A stretch of DNA of 5,366 nucleotides from an uncultured Clostridia bacterium (GCA_946535685.1 CAMNDR010000088.1:1-5366); one strand, 5' to 3'. Shown: positions 1 to 4,980, numbered from the stretch's first letter. The notes: a model not told the origin generated them from the letters alone. Numbers and translations: made by a program.

Positions 1-15
1 AGCAGCCCCTCCTAA

Positions 16-74
16 GTCGGCGCAAGCCGACAAAATGCCAAAGTTGTTAGCATTGGCAGGGGCGGAGCCCCTGC
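16..74. repeat. Three consecutive hairpins in the leading intergenic region
   Basis: Three stem-loops lie end to end. The first is GTCGGC (16-21) with GCCGAC (26-31) around a GCAA tetraloop. The second is TGCCAA (36-41) with TTGGCA (53-58) around 11 nt. The third is an 8-bp stem GCAGGGGC (56-63) with GCCCCTGC (67-74) around a GGA loop; it shares three bases (56-58) with the second, so those two are alternative folds. A C-run follows at 76-82. None has a T-tract, so they are poor intrinsic terminators. The region 1-121 has no supportable gene. The style resembles GC-rich intergenic repeats of Ruminococcus-like genomes; that comparison is from memory and unverified. Confidence 0.6.
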
Positions 75-127
75 ACCCCCCCACACTGAAAGGCGTGGAA
101 GGGGCGAACTTTTAGTGATTTTTAATC

Positions 128-156
128 TTGACATCTGGGTAAAAATAGTGTATGAT
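128..156 (+). promoter_or_regulatory. Sigma-A promoter of the C39 lipoprotein gene
   Basis: A perfect -35 TTGACA (128-133) is followed by a 17-bp spacer and a -10 TATGAT (151-156, 5 of 6 to consensus). Transcription should start near 163, giving a leader of about 45 nt before the ATG at 209. AT-rich half-sites resembling Fur-family heptamers lie at 153-159 (TGATAAT) and 174-180 (ATTATCT), overlapping the -10 and the initial transcribed region. Confidence 0.85.
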
Positions 157-208
157 AATATAGACGGACTATCATTATCTGGCTCATTTTGTCGAAGGGA
201 GGACGATC

Positions 209-1153
209 ATGCGGAATATGATCCGGAAATGCGCTGCACTGCTCACGGCATGCGCATGCTGCTGCACGGCTGCGGCTTGCCAGAAACAGCCTGATACTGT
301 CGAAGCGCTGATCGGCCCTCCGATGCCGGTCGAGACCTTTCTGCCGACTGAACCGACCGAGCCGGAGACGGCGCCCACGGAGCCCGAAACACGCCCGCCT
401 GCGCCTGCGGAGGCTATGATCGAGGATGTGCCGTTCTATTCCCAGAGAGGCCTGCTCCCGACCGGCTGCGAGCTCGTCAGCGCCAAAATGGTGCTGGAGT
501 ATTATTCCGGCGAGGAGGTGCCGATCGAAACGGTGGTCGAGCATACGACCTGCGCCTATCCGGAGTGGAAAGACGGCAAGGGCTGTGCGCCGCATCCGGA
601 ACATGCCTTCATCGGCAGCCCCTATGATGAGACAAGCTACGGCTGCTTTGCTCCGGTCATCGTGGAGATGATGAACGAGCTCCTCCCGGAGGGCTATCGG
701 GCGGTCGATATGACTGGCGCCGATCTGCAGGAAATGGCCGAGACCTTCATCCCGGAAGGCACACCTGTCATCATGTGGGCGACCATCAGCATGCTCAACG
801 AATTCCCCTGGCGGAGCTGGTATCTGCTCGATGAAAACGGCGAGCCGACGGATGATTTCTATAACTGGATGGCGCTGGAGCACTGTCTGGTGCTGATCGG
901 CTATGATGAGGAAAATTATTATTTCAACGACCCTTACCGCTACGGGACACCGACATCCTACCCCAAAAATGTGGTCGATGAACGCTATACCACGATGGGA
1001 CGCTATTGCGTGATCGTGGAACAGTCAGATGACAAGACGCTGCTGCCGGAGCGGGAACACCTGGATCCGGATCTGACGGAGGAGGATCCGCTCCCTGCTC
1101 CTGCGGTGCAGGAAACAACGGAAATGGCCTCTGCGGGTGCCGGCGGCGCTTGA
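209..1153 (+). CDS. C39-like cysteine peptidase domain lipoprotein (secreted)
   Basis: The 314-residue product begins with a positively charged, hydrophobic, Cys-rich leader (residues 1-24). Its likely lipobox AAAC ends at Cys24, which departs from the usual leucine at -3. A Pro/Glu/Thr linker (about 46-68) with PTEPTEP-like repeats follows, as in tethered cell-surface proteins. The body (about 72-270) fits the peptidase C39_2 papain-like fold. The catalytic Cys would be Cys87 in PTGCELVSA, the His is His225 in LEHCLVLIGYD, and Asp241 in FNDPY completes the triad. An acidic and Pro-rich tail (about 275-314) ends the protein. The start is set by AAGGGAGGA (195-203), 5 nt before the ATG. The domain family is clear to me; the substrate is not. 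Such proteins may be peptidases, transglutaminase-like enzymes or inactive binding modules. No ABC transporter or bacteriocin gene is adjacent, so a bacteriocin-leader role is not supported. The next gene, a Fur-type regulator, has its own promoter. Confidence 0.85.
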   Translation: MRNMIRKCAALLTACACCCTAAACQKQPDTVEALIGPPMPVETFLPTEPTEPETAPTEPETRPPAPAEAMIEDVPFYSQRGLLPTGCELVSAKMVLEYYSGEEVPIETVVEHTTCAYPEWKDGKGCAPHPEHAFIGSPYDETSYGCFAPVIVEMMNELLPEGYRAVDMTGADLQEMAETFIPEGTPVIMWATISMLNEFPWRSWYLLDENGEPTDDFYNWMALEHCLVLIGYDEENYYFNDPYRYGTPTSYPKNVVDERYTTMGRYCVIVEQSDDKTLLPEREHLDPDLTEEDPLPAPAVQETTEMASAGAGGA

Positions 1154-1178
1154 CAAAAACGGTTAGCTGTGGTATACT
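1150..1178 (+). promoter_or_regulatory. Sigma-A promoter of the Fur-family gene, overlapping the upstream stop codon
   Basis: The perfect -35 TTGACA (1150-1155) contains the TGA stop (1151-1153) of the C39 gene. A 17-bp spacer leads to -10 TATACT (1173-1178), preceded by TGG (1170-1172), which gives an extended -10. Transcription should start near 1185, about 27 nt before the ATG. No terminator separates the two genes, so read-through from upstream is also possible. Confidence 0.85.
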
Positions 1179-1211
1179 TAGGTAGAATAACAATGACCAA
1201 GGAGGCATCCC

Positions 1212-1634
1212 ATGAGGCAGTCAGGGGGCTATAAAACCAAACAAAAGGAGCAGATCCTGCAATATCTGACCAGTCACGAGGGTGAGCATGTCACGGCACA
1301 GGAGCTCTCCCGCCATCTGGAGGATGAGGGAACACCGGTCGGCACGGCAACGATCTACCGCTGTCTCGATCAGCTTGTATCGGAGGGTGTGCTGCGGAAG
1401 TATACGCTTGACAGCCGCACCTGTGCGTGCTATGAATATCTCCCGCACGGCGGGGAATGCAGCCGGCATTTTCATCTGAAGTGCCTGCAGTGCGGCAAGC
1501 TCTATCATGTGACCTGTGAGCATCTGTGTGAGCTGGAGAGCCATATCCTGGAGCATCACGGCTTCCGGATCGACCAGTCCAAAACGGTGCTGTACGGCGT
1601 TTGCGCAGAGTGCAGGGATGCGGAATCAGACTGA
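1212..1634 (+). CDS. Fur-family metalloregulator (Fur/Zur/PerR class)
   Basis: A 140-residue protein, the normal size for the family. Residues 8-63 form the winged helix, with the recognition-helix segment GTATIYRCLDQLVSEGVL (44-61). The C-terminal dimerisation domain carries both structural zinc pairs, Cys91-x2-Cys94 (KCLQCGKLY) and Cys131-x2-Cys134. The His residues that help form the sensory site appear as His86-Phe-His88, with His99, Glu103, His104, Glu107 and His111 downstream. Extra cysteines at 51, 71, 73, 83, 102 and 106 are unusual in number. Iron, zinc and peroxide sensors cannot be separated reliably here, so no gene symbol is given. Start: AAGGAGG (1199-1205), 6 nt upstream of the ATG. 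It probably forms a monocistronic unit, with a promoter at 1150-1178 and a terminator at 1640-1678. Family members normally repress metal uptake or peroxide defence genes when the cofactor is bound. Confidence 0.93.
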   Translation: MRQSGGYKTKQKEQILQYLTSHEGEHVTAQELSRHLEDEGTPVGTATIYRCLDQLVSEGVLRKYTLDSRTCACYEYLPHGGECSRHFHLKCLQCGKLYHVTCEHLCELESHILEHHGFRIDQSKTVLYGVCAECRDAESD

Positions 1635-1639
1635 TATGC

Positions 1640-1678
1640 AAAAAACTTGCCCGGAGCATTCCAGGCAAGTTCTCTTTT
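1640..1678. terminator. Bidirectional intrinsic terminator between convergent genes
   Basis: AACTTGCC (1644-1651) pairs with GGCAAGTT (1664-1671), and an inner GGA (1653-1655)/TCC (1660-1662) extends the stem. On the plus strand the stem is followed by CTCTTTT, ending the Fur-family transcript. On the minus strand six T residues (A-run 1640-1645) follow the stem. The hairpin therefore also ends the convergent unit that finishes with the small proline-rich gene, whose stop codon (1677-1679) touches it. Confidence 0.85.
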
Positions 1679-1790
1679 ATGGTGCCGCCGGGGGCGGATA
1701 GATGCGTACCGGTGCATCATCCGTGCTGTCCTGGACGGGGGGCGCTGGATGCGGCCGGTAGATCCTGGTGGGCGGTTCAGGCTTCTGCAT
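1677..1790 (-). CDS. Small proline-rich microprotein (37 aa), unknown function
   Basis: An ATG at 1790 opens a 37-codon frame ending in TAA at 1677-1679. A near-perfect ribosome site AAAGGAGG (plus-strand 1796-1803) lies 5 nt upstream and overlaps the TAA of the preceding gene, so translation is probably coupled. Twelve of 37 residues are proline. The chain shows two diverged copies of one unit: TRIYRPHPAPP (residues 8-18) and VRIYPPPAAP (28-37), each RIY 20 residues apart, joined by an acidic QDSTDDA stretch. The two RIY motifs use different codons (AGG ATC TAC and CGC ATC TAT), which argues for selection on the peptide rather than on DNA. There is no signal peptide, membrane segment or cysteine. 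It immediately precedes a terminator on its own strand, as the last gene of a two-gene unit. I recognise no family; an extended, protein-binding or spore-coat-like peptide is one guess. Confidence 0.7.
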   Translation of the reverse strand: MQKPEPPTRIYRPHPAPPVQDSTDDAPVRIYPPPAAP

Positions 1791-1795
1791 AGCTG

Positions 1796-1803
1796 CCTCC
1801 TTT
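1796..1803 (-). promoter_or_regulatory. Ribosome binding site overlapping the upstream stop codon
   Basis: Read on the minus strand, AAAGGAGG shares two bases with the TAA stop (1802-1804) of the 150-aa gene and sits 5 nt from the ATG at 1790. This near-perfect site is the main evidence that the 37-codon frame is translated and coupled to its neighbour. Confidence 0.75.
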
Positions 1804-2254
1804 ACAGATAGGGCGTGATGCGGGCGAGGTATTCCTGCTCATGGGCGAGGATCTTTTCGCCCTGCTCGTGCAGGTCATCCGGGATGTTCGGGTTGTGGTT
1901 GAGCACCTGCCGGAGCTGCACCATGCCCATGTTGGTGCCCTCGACCATGAGCTTGGCGGCGGCTTCGGTCGTCATGCCGAGCCTTGCTTTCATGCGGATC
2001 ATGAGGTCGCTCCAGTAACGGGCTGCCTTGCCGCTTTCCATCGGTTCCAGCCAGATCTCTGCCATCTGGCGGCGGATGCTTTTCTTTTGCTGCTCATAAT
2101 ACGTGCGCTGGGCAAAGAGCTCCCGGCGCAGCTTCATGTCCTCTACCTCCGGCAGAAGACTGGAAATGCCGGAGGCGCCGACGGCTGCATTTTTATAGAA
2201 ACCGCTCAGGACATTGGCAACGGGGTTTGCGGTGGTGTGGTCGATCGTTTCCAT
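1802..2254 (-). CDS. Helical-bundle-like protein of unknown function (150 aa), probable forespore gene
   Basis: A soluble protein predicted to be almost entirely alpha-helical, with no signal peptide or cysteine. Segments: an N-terminal region around VANVLSGFYKNAAVGASGI (12-30); a charged helix (about 38-67) rich in Glu, Gln, Lys and Arg; a helix containing MTTEAAAKLMVEGTNMGMVQ (94-113); and a C-terminal helix with HEQEYLARI (138-146). From memory the pattern resembles small ferritin-like or DUF2383-like bundle proteins common in Clostridia, with VEGTNMGM and the late Glu-rich helix as the recognisable parts. That is unverified, and no complete metal-binding set is evident. The start at 2254 is chosen because AAAGGAG (plus-strand 2263-2269) lies 8 nt upstream. 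The longer frame starting at 2308 would place the promoter inside the gene. It is the first gene of a unit with the 37-aa microprotein, behind a sigma-G-like promoter. Confidence 0.8.
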   Translation of the reverse strand: METIDHTTANPVANVLSGFYKNAAVGASGISSLLPEVEDMKLRRELFAQRTYYEQQKKSIRRQMAEIWLEPMESGKAARYWSDLMIRMKARLGMTTEAAAKLMVEGTNMGMVQLRQVLNHNPNIPDDLHEQGEKILAHEQEYLARITPYL

Positions 2255-2286
2255 GCGTATCGCTCCTTTCTTCTGGGTTCTGTCAG

Positions 2287-2315
2287 TAGTATGGAGCAAA
2301 GCGGCCAAAATATAC
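2287..2315 (-). promoter_or_regulatory. Sigma-G-like (forespore) promoter of the 150-aa gene
   Basis: On the minus strand, GTATA (plus-strand 2311-2315), a 17-bp spacer and CATACTA (2287-2293) match the Bacillus sigma-G consensus as I recall it (GHATR, 17-18 bp, CATNHTA) at every constrained position. The predicted start near 2280 gives a leader of about 26 nt. The GG preceding the -10 that sigma-F favours is absent. A weaker sigma-A alternative exists (TTACCA 2331-2336, 16 bp, TATATT 2309-2314). Confidence 0.55.
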
Positions 2316-2340
2316 AGAATGAAATGAGACTGGTAATATC

Positions 2341-2817
2341 ATGAAACATTATTTTCGGATCATCGGCTATTGGTTCCTGGCGGAGGTGCTGACGCTGTTT
2401 CTCGATCTGACGCTGTCTTTTTCAGGGAGCGTGTTCGTGCGGCTGCTGTGCAGCATCTGCACGGTGGGCATTCTGGCCGGACTGATGGCGCAGGGCGGCT
2501 ATGCGGCGGCGCTTGCGGATCGAAAAATACAGCCGCCGGCGGTGCGGCCGGTGCTGCTCGGATTGACGGGCTCGGCGGTGCCATGCGTGCTCTGGGGCAT
2601 GCTGTGGGCTGCACGGAGCGGGATGCTCGACGATGGCTTTTACAGGCTCTACAAGCTGCTGTGTGCGCCGTTTCTGAGCGTGTGCAATCTGATCTCGGCG
2701 GATGTTTCGGCGGGAAGCGTGCCTGTCTGGGGCATGGCGGTGCTGGGGATCCTGAGCCTGATGCCGTGCGCTGCAGTGTGCTGCGCCTATTGGATCACCA
2801 GACACCGGGCGCAGTGA
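2341..2817 (+). CDS. Predicted four-helix membrane protein, unknown function
   Basis: A 158-residue hydrophobic protein with about four membrane segments (roughly residues 6-27, 30-53, 69-90 and 129-152), short charged loops, and a basic C-terminus (TRHRAQ) that would sit in the cytoplasm if the positive-inside rule holds. There is no cleavable signal peptide and no recognised catalytic motif. Long open frames overlap it on both strands, as expected in GC-rich DNA. This frame is preferred for its coherent hydrophobic profile and neighbour-like codon use (CTG, GCG, ATC, GGC). The start is uncertain: upstream there is only a weak purine stretch (GAAATGAGA) and no AGGAGG. It diverges from the 150-aa gene across 86 bp, and no convincing sigma-A promoter for it is seen. 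I do not recognise the family. Confidence 0.65.
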   Translation: MKHYFRIIGYWFLAEVLTLFLDLTLSFSGSVFVRLLCSICTVGILAGLMAQGGYAAALADRKIQPPAVRPVLLGLTGSAVPCVLWGMLWAARSGMLDDGFYRLYKLLCAPFLSVCNLISADVSAGSVPVWGMAVLGILSLMPCAAVCCAYWITRHRAQ

Positions 2818-2888
2818 ACTGACGATCGCAGGCTTCTCCCCTGTTCCCGCTGTTCGTTACAGCAATGAATCTATTGTTAGCATATGAA

Positions 2889-2916
2889 AATCCCTCTCCT
2901 GTTATGGAGGGGGATT
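2889..2916. terminator. Possible terminator after the membrane-protein gene
   Basis: AATCCCTCTCC (2889-2899) pairs with GGAGGGGGATT (2906-2916) through 11 bp with one G-T wobble, around a TGTTAT loop. On the plus strand no T-tract follows (CAGTCTGTC). On the minus strand the stem ends in TTTT. It lies 71 nt after the stop at 2817. It may halt transcription in either direction, but the plus-strand case is weak. Confidence 0.45.
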
Positions 2917-2970
2917 CAGTCTGTCAAAAAACATTCATGAAAGCGTGAAGCGAACTCAAAAGTTTTTGGT

Positions 2971-3177
2971 CCAGCTTTTTTCAAAAAGCTGGTCAGGTCC
3001 AGGGCTGAAAGCCCTGGTCGCCGTCCGCAGACGGCGAAATCCCCCATGCTGCGCTTTTTTCAGGGGTGAATTTCCAAAACAGTCCGGTGGACTGTTTTGG
3101 AAAGAGGGGCACTTTTTTGCAAAAAAGTGCTCCCTTCTTTCGCCCTGCATTACTTTTCCTGCCGCCTGAAGGCGGCA
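2971..3177. repeat. Dense array of back-to-back palindromes in a non-coding region
   Basis: Six strong stems crowd about 207 bp. (1) CCAGCTTTTT 2971-2980 with AAAAAGCTGG 2983-2992. (2) CCAGGGCT 2999-3006 with AGCCCTGG 3010-3017. (3) TCGCCGTC 3018-3025 with GACGGCGA 3030-3037. (4) TTTCCAAAACAGTCC 3071-3085 with GGACTGTTTTGGAAA 3089-3103, a perfect 15-bp stem with a 3-nt loop. (5) A perfect 22-bp palindrome at 3109-3130 centred on TTTTTTGCAAAAAA. (6) TGCCGCC 3160-3166 with GGCGGCA 3171-3177. A weak CCCC/GGGG pair (3042-3066) fills the one gap. Small open frames here have no ribosome site and are dismissed. The region 2818-3256 has no gene. It looks like a dispersed intergenic repeat of Ruminococcus-type genomes (from memory, unverified); only one copy lies in this window. 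Confidence 0.75.
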
Positions 3178-3200
3178 AATACGGACTTTACCGACAAGCT

Positions 3201-3238
3201 AAGGCTGCCGTATCCATCTCCGGATACGGCAGCCTTTT
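3201..3238. terminator. Strong hairpin downstream of rex, likely terminator
   Basis: AAGGCTGCCGTATCC (3201-3215) pairs perfectly over 15 bp with GGATACGGCAGCCTT (3222-3236) around a 6-nt loop. Rex ends 20 nt away on the minus strand. The T-tract is better on the plus strand (TTTT 3235-3238) than on the minus strand, where AGCTTG follows. It may chiefly stop plus-strand transcription from running into rex, while also ending the rex transcript less efficiently. Confidence 0.65.
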
Positions 3239-3256
3239 CGCTGCATGGTGCAGGGT

Positions 3257-3910
3257 TCAGTCCTCCTGCTTTCCCTCCCTGTCCATCATCTCCTCAAGAT
3301 CGTGCGAGATCATGGCGAGGGAAACGGCAAGGTTCTCATTATGTACAATGATCGGCTCCGGCACTTCGAGATGCGCCGTGGAGAAATTCCAGATCGCCAG
3401 GATCCCGTTTTTCAGCATGAGATCGCAGAGCGCCTGCGCATGCTCCGGGCTGGTGGTCAGGATGCCGATGTGCGCACCAAGCTTAGGACAGACATCCGGC
3501 AGCTCCCGGATGTCGTGGATCTGCACATCGCCGATCCGCCGGCCGATCTTCATCGGGTCATTGTCGAACGCCGCTGCGATCCGCATGCCGCACTCTCCGA
3601 ACCCCTTGAACGAGAGCAGCGCTCCGCCGAGCCTGCCCACGCCGATCAAAATCGCATCCTTCGTGTTCCGGTAGCCGAGGAATTCTTCGAGATCCGCGAT
3701 CAGCTCCTTCACGGAATAGCCCATTTTCGGCCGTCCGCCGCCGCTGCTCGCCGCCGAAAGATCCTTGCGCACCTGCACTTCATTCAGACCGAGCGCCGCT
3801 GCGACCGCCGTTGCGGAGATCGTGCGGGTGGATGCGGGAAGCGTTTTGAGATAGCTCAGATAGACCGGCAGCCGCCGGAGACTGGGCTTGGAGATGTTTG
3901 ATTTATCCAT
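3257..3910 (-). CDS. rex: Redox-sensing transcriptional repressor Rex
   Basis: A 217-residue protein of normal Rex length. The N-terminal winged helix (about 8-75) contains the hallmark NEVQVRKDLS (43-52) followed by GGGRPKMGY (57-65). The Rossmann domain starts at ILIGVGRLGGAL (87-98) with the Gly90-x-Gly92-x2-Gly95 dinucleotide signature, and Asp116 in AAFDNDP is the expected ribose-binding acid. The C-terminal helix (about 198-215) would be the domain-swapped dimer helix. Rex senses the NADH/NAD+ ratio: NADH releases it from operators of fermentative and respiratory genes. Start: AAGGAGG (plus-strand 3918-3924), 7 nt before the ATG. It lies 59 nt downstream of the histidine phosphatase on the same strand, so it may be co-transcribed with spoVAC and the phosphatase. 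No clear promoter of its own is seen in the gap, but an imperfect Rex-like inverted repeat is (3925-3944). Confidence 0.96.
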   Translation of the reverse strand: MDKSNISKPSLRRLPVYLSYLKTLPASTRTISATAVAAALGLNEVQVRKDLSAASSGGGRPKMGYSVKELIADLEEFLGYRNTKDAILIGVGRLGGALLSFKGFGECGMRIAAAFDNDPMKIGRRIGDVQIHDIRELPDVCPKLGAHIGILTTSPEHAQALCDLMLKNGILAIWNFSTAHLEVPEPIIVHNENLAVSLAMISHDLEEMMDREGKQED

Positions 3911-3969
3911 GGAGATGCCTCCTTATGTAATACGAATTTCACATCAGGCGATTGAGATACGGTATCAGA

Positions 3970-4503
3970 TCACAGCGCATAGACCCGCAGCTCGCAGTTT
4001 CCCATAAAGAAATGCATGAAGCGGTCGAGCGTCATATCATAAAAATAGCTGTCGATCACCCGGCAGATGCCGCCGTGACAGACCAGCAGGACATTATCCT
4101 CCGGGTAGAGCGCTTTCACATCGTCGATGACATTGTAGGCACGCTGCACGATCTGGAACACGGATTCCCCGCCGGGCATTTTGCAGCCCCAGGCAGCCTT
4201 GGCCTCGGAAAAGCCCGGTGTCCTGCGGTCTTGTCCCTCGAATGTCCCGTAATCCCACTCCCGCAGGCGCTCGTCCGTCTGCACCGGAACGCCGATGCGG
4301 CGGGAAACTGCCTGCGCCGTCATCTGCGCACGCTGCATGGGAGAGGCGATGATGCGGCTGATGTCACCCGCTGCGGCGCATTGCTCCGCAAGCTGTTCTG
4401 CCTGCTGCAGCCCTGCAGGTGCAAGGGCAATATCGGTGATGCCGCTGATCTTCTCCGCAGCGTTCCATTCCGTCTCGCCGTGACGGGTGACATAGAGCTT
4501 CAT
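3970..4503 (-). CDS. Histidine phosphatase superfamily protein (phosphoglycerate mutase-like)
   Basis: A 177-residue cytoplasmic protein. The catalytic phosphate pocket is complete: Arg7-His8-Gly9-Glu10-Thr11 at the N-terminus (His8 is the phosphorylated nucleophile), Arg58 in SPMQRAQMT, Glu82 in LREWDYGTFEGQ (probable acid), and His143 in VCHGG. Its length fits the small GpmB/CobC-like phosphatases rather than dPGM glycolytic mutases. The substrate cannot be read from sequence; small sugar phosphates, alpha-ribazole phosphate or other phosphomonoesters are all possible. Start: GGAGG (plus-strand 4510-4514), 6 nt before the ATG. This ribosome site lies inside the last codons of spoVAC, only 3 nt separate that stop from this start, and translation is probably coupled. 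Rex follows 59 nt downstream. Confidence 0.92.
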   Translation of the reverse strand: MKLYVTRHGETEWNAAEKISGITDIALAPAGLQQAEQLAEQCAAAGDISRIIASPMQRAQMTAQAVSRRIGVPVQTDERLREWDYGTFEGQDRRTPGFSEAKAAWGCKMPGGESVFQIVQRAYNVIDDVKALYPEDNVLLVCHGGICRVIDSYFYDMTLDRFMHFFMGNCELRVYAL

Positions 4504-4506
4504 ACA

Positions 4507-4953
4507 CTACCTCCAGAATAAGGTCAGATACCGGATCACGCCATAGACAGCCGCCGCCGTGCATCCGTAGAGGATCACGGGGCCTGCGATGGTGAAGATC
4601 TTCGTGCCGATGCCCAGGACAAAGCCTTCTGTCCTGGCTTCGATGGCAGCCGATGTGACGGCATTTGCAAAGCCTGTGATCGGCACGAGCGTCCCGGCAC
4701 CGGCATGGCGGGCGAGCCGTTCATACAGCCCGAAGCCCGTGAGCACGGCGCTGCAGGCGACCAGCGTCACGGATGTCCATGCGGATGCGGCATCCTGCGG
4801 CAGACCAAGCTGCAGAAAGCCCGTGAGCAGAAGCTGCCCGGCCGCACAGATCAGACCGCCCGTCAGGAATGCCATCGTGATGTTGACACCGGACCGGGAA
4901 CGTGGTTCCGCCTTTGCCGTCATGGCCTGATAGATCGCAGGGGTCACTTTCAT
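4507..4953 (-). CDS. spoVAC: Stage V sporulation protein AC (SpoVAC)
   Basis: A 148-residue integral membrane protein, matching the usual SpoVAC length (about 150). Hydrophobic segments lie near 25-47, 59-76, 84-103 and 122-145. The signature runs through GGLICAAGQ (32-40), TGFGLYERLARHAGAGTLVP (72-91) and TGFANAVTSAAIEARTEGFV (93-112). The last distinguishes SpoVAC from the shorter SpoVAE. SpoVA proteins lie in the spore inner membrane and carry dipicolinic acid into the forespore and out at germination; B. subtilis SpoVAC behaves as a mechanosensitive channel. Start at 4953: AAAGGAG (plus-strand 4963-4969) lies 9 nt upstream. The longer frame to 5046 would cover the promoter. Usually spoVAD and spoVAE follow; here a histidine phosphatase and rex do, so this is a separated or extra spoVAC copy. 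Confidence 0.9.
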   Translation of the reverse strand: MKVTPAIYQAMTAKAEPRSRSGVNITMAFLTGGLICAAGQLLLTGFLQLGLPQDAASAWTSVTLVACSAVLTGFGLYERLARHAGAGTLVPITGFANAVTSAAIEARTEGFVLGIGTKIFTIAGPVILYGCTAAAVYGVIRYLTLFWR

Positions 4954-4980
4954 ACTGCATCGCTCCTTTGCATTTTCTGA

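Noticed and set aside
1..121. Riboswitch or tRNA in the leading region
   Set aside because: The hairpins show no known riboswitch core or cloverleaf, and they lie upstream of the mapped promoter rather than in the leader.
2255..2308. Amino-terminal extension of the 150-aa gene to an ATG at 2308
   Set aside because: No ribosome site precedes it and it would swallow both the promoter-like -10 and the strong AAAGGAG site that serves the ATG at 2254.
2370..2822. Long alternative frames over the membrane-protein gene
   Set aside because: They are GC-rich shadows with Ala/Gly/Arg-heavy composition, no ribosome site and no coherent domain.
2886..2942. Short frame starting ATGAAAATCCCTC
   Set aside because: Only 18 codons, no ribosome site, and it runs through the hairpin at 2889-2916.
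2971..3177. CRISPR array
   Set aside because: The stems are all different; there is no constant repeat with variable spacers and no cas gene.
2971..3177. Insertion sequence remnant
   Set aside because: No transposase fragment, terminal inverted repeats or target duplication could be recognised; a miniature element remains possible but unproven.
2945..3178. Small open frames on both strands within the palindrome array
   Set aside because: They lack ribosome sites, are translated hairpins, and contain low-complexity complementary runs rather than protein-like sequence.
3245..3901. Plus-strand frame antisense to rex
   Set aside because: The minus strand carries an unmistakable Rex with a ribosome site; the plus frame is its shadow.
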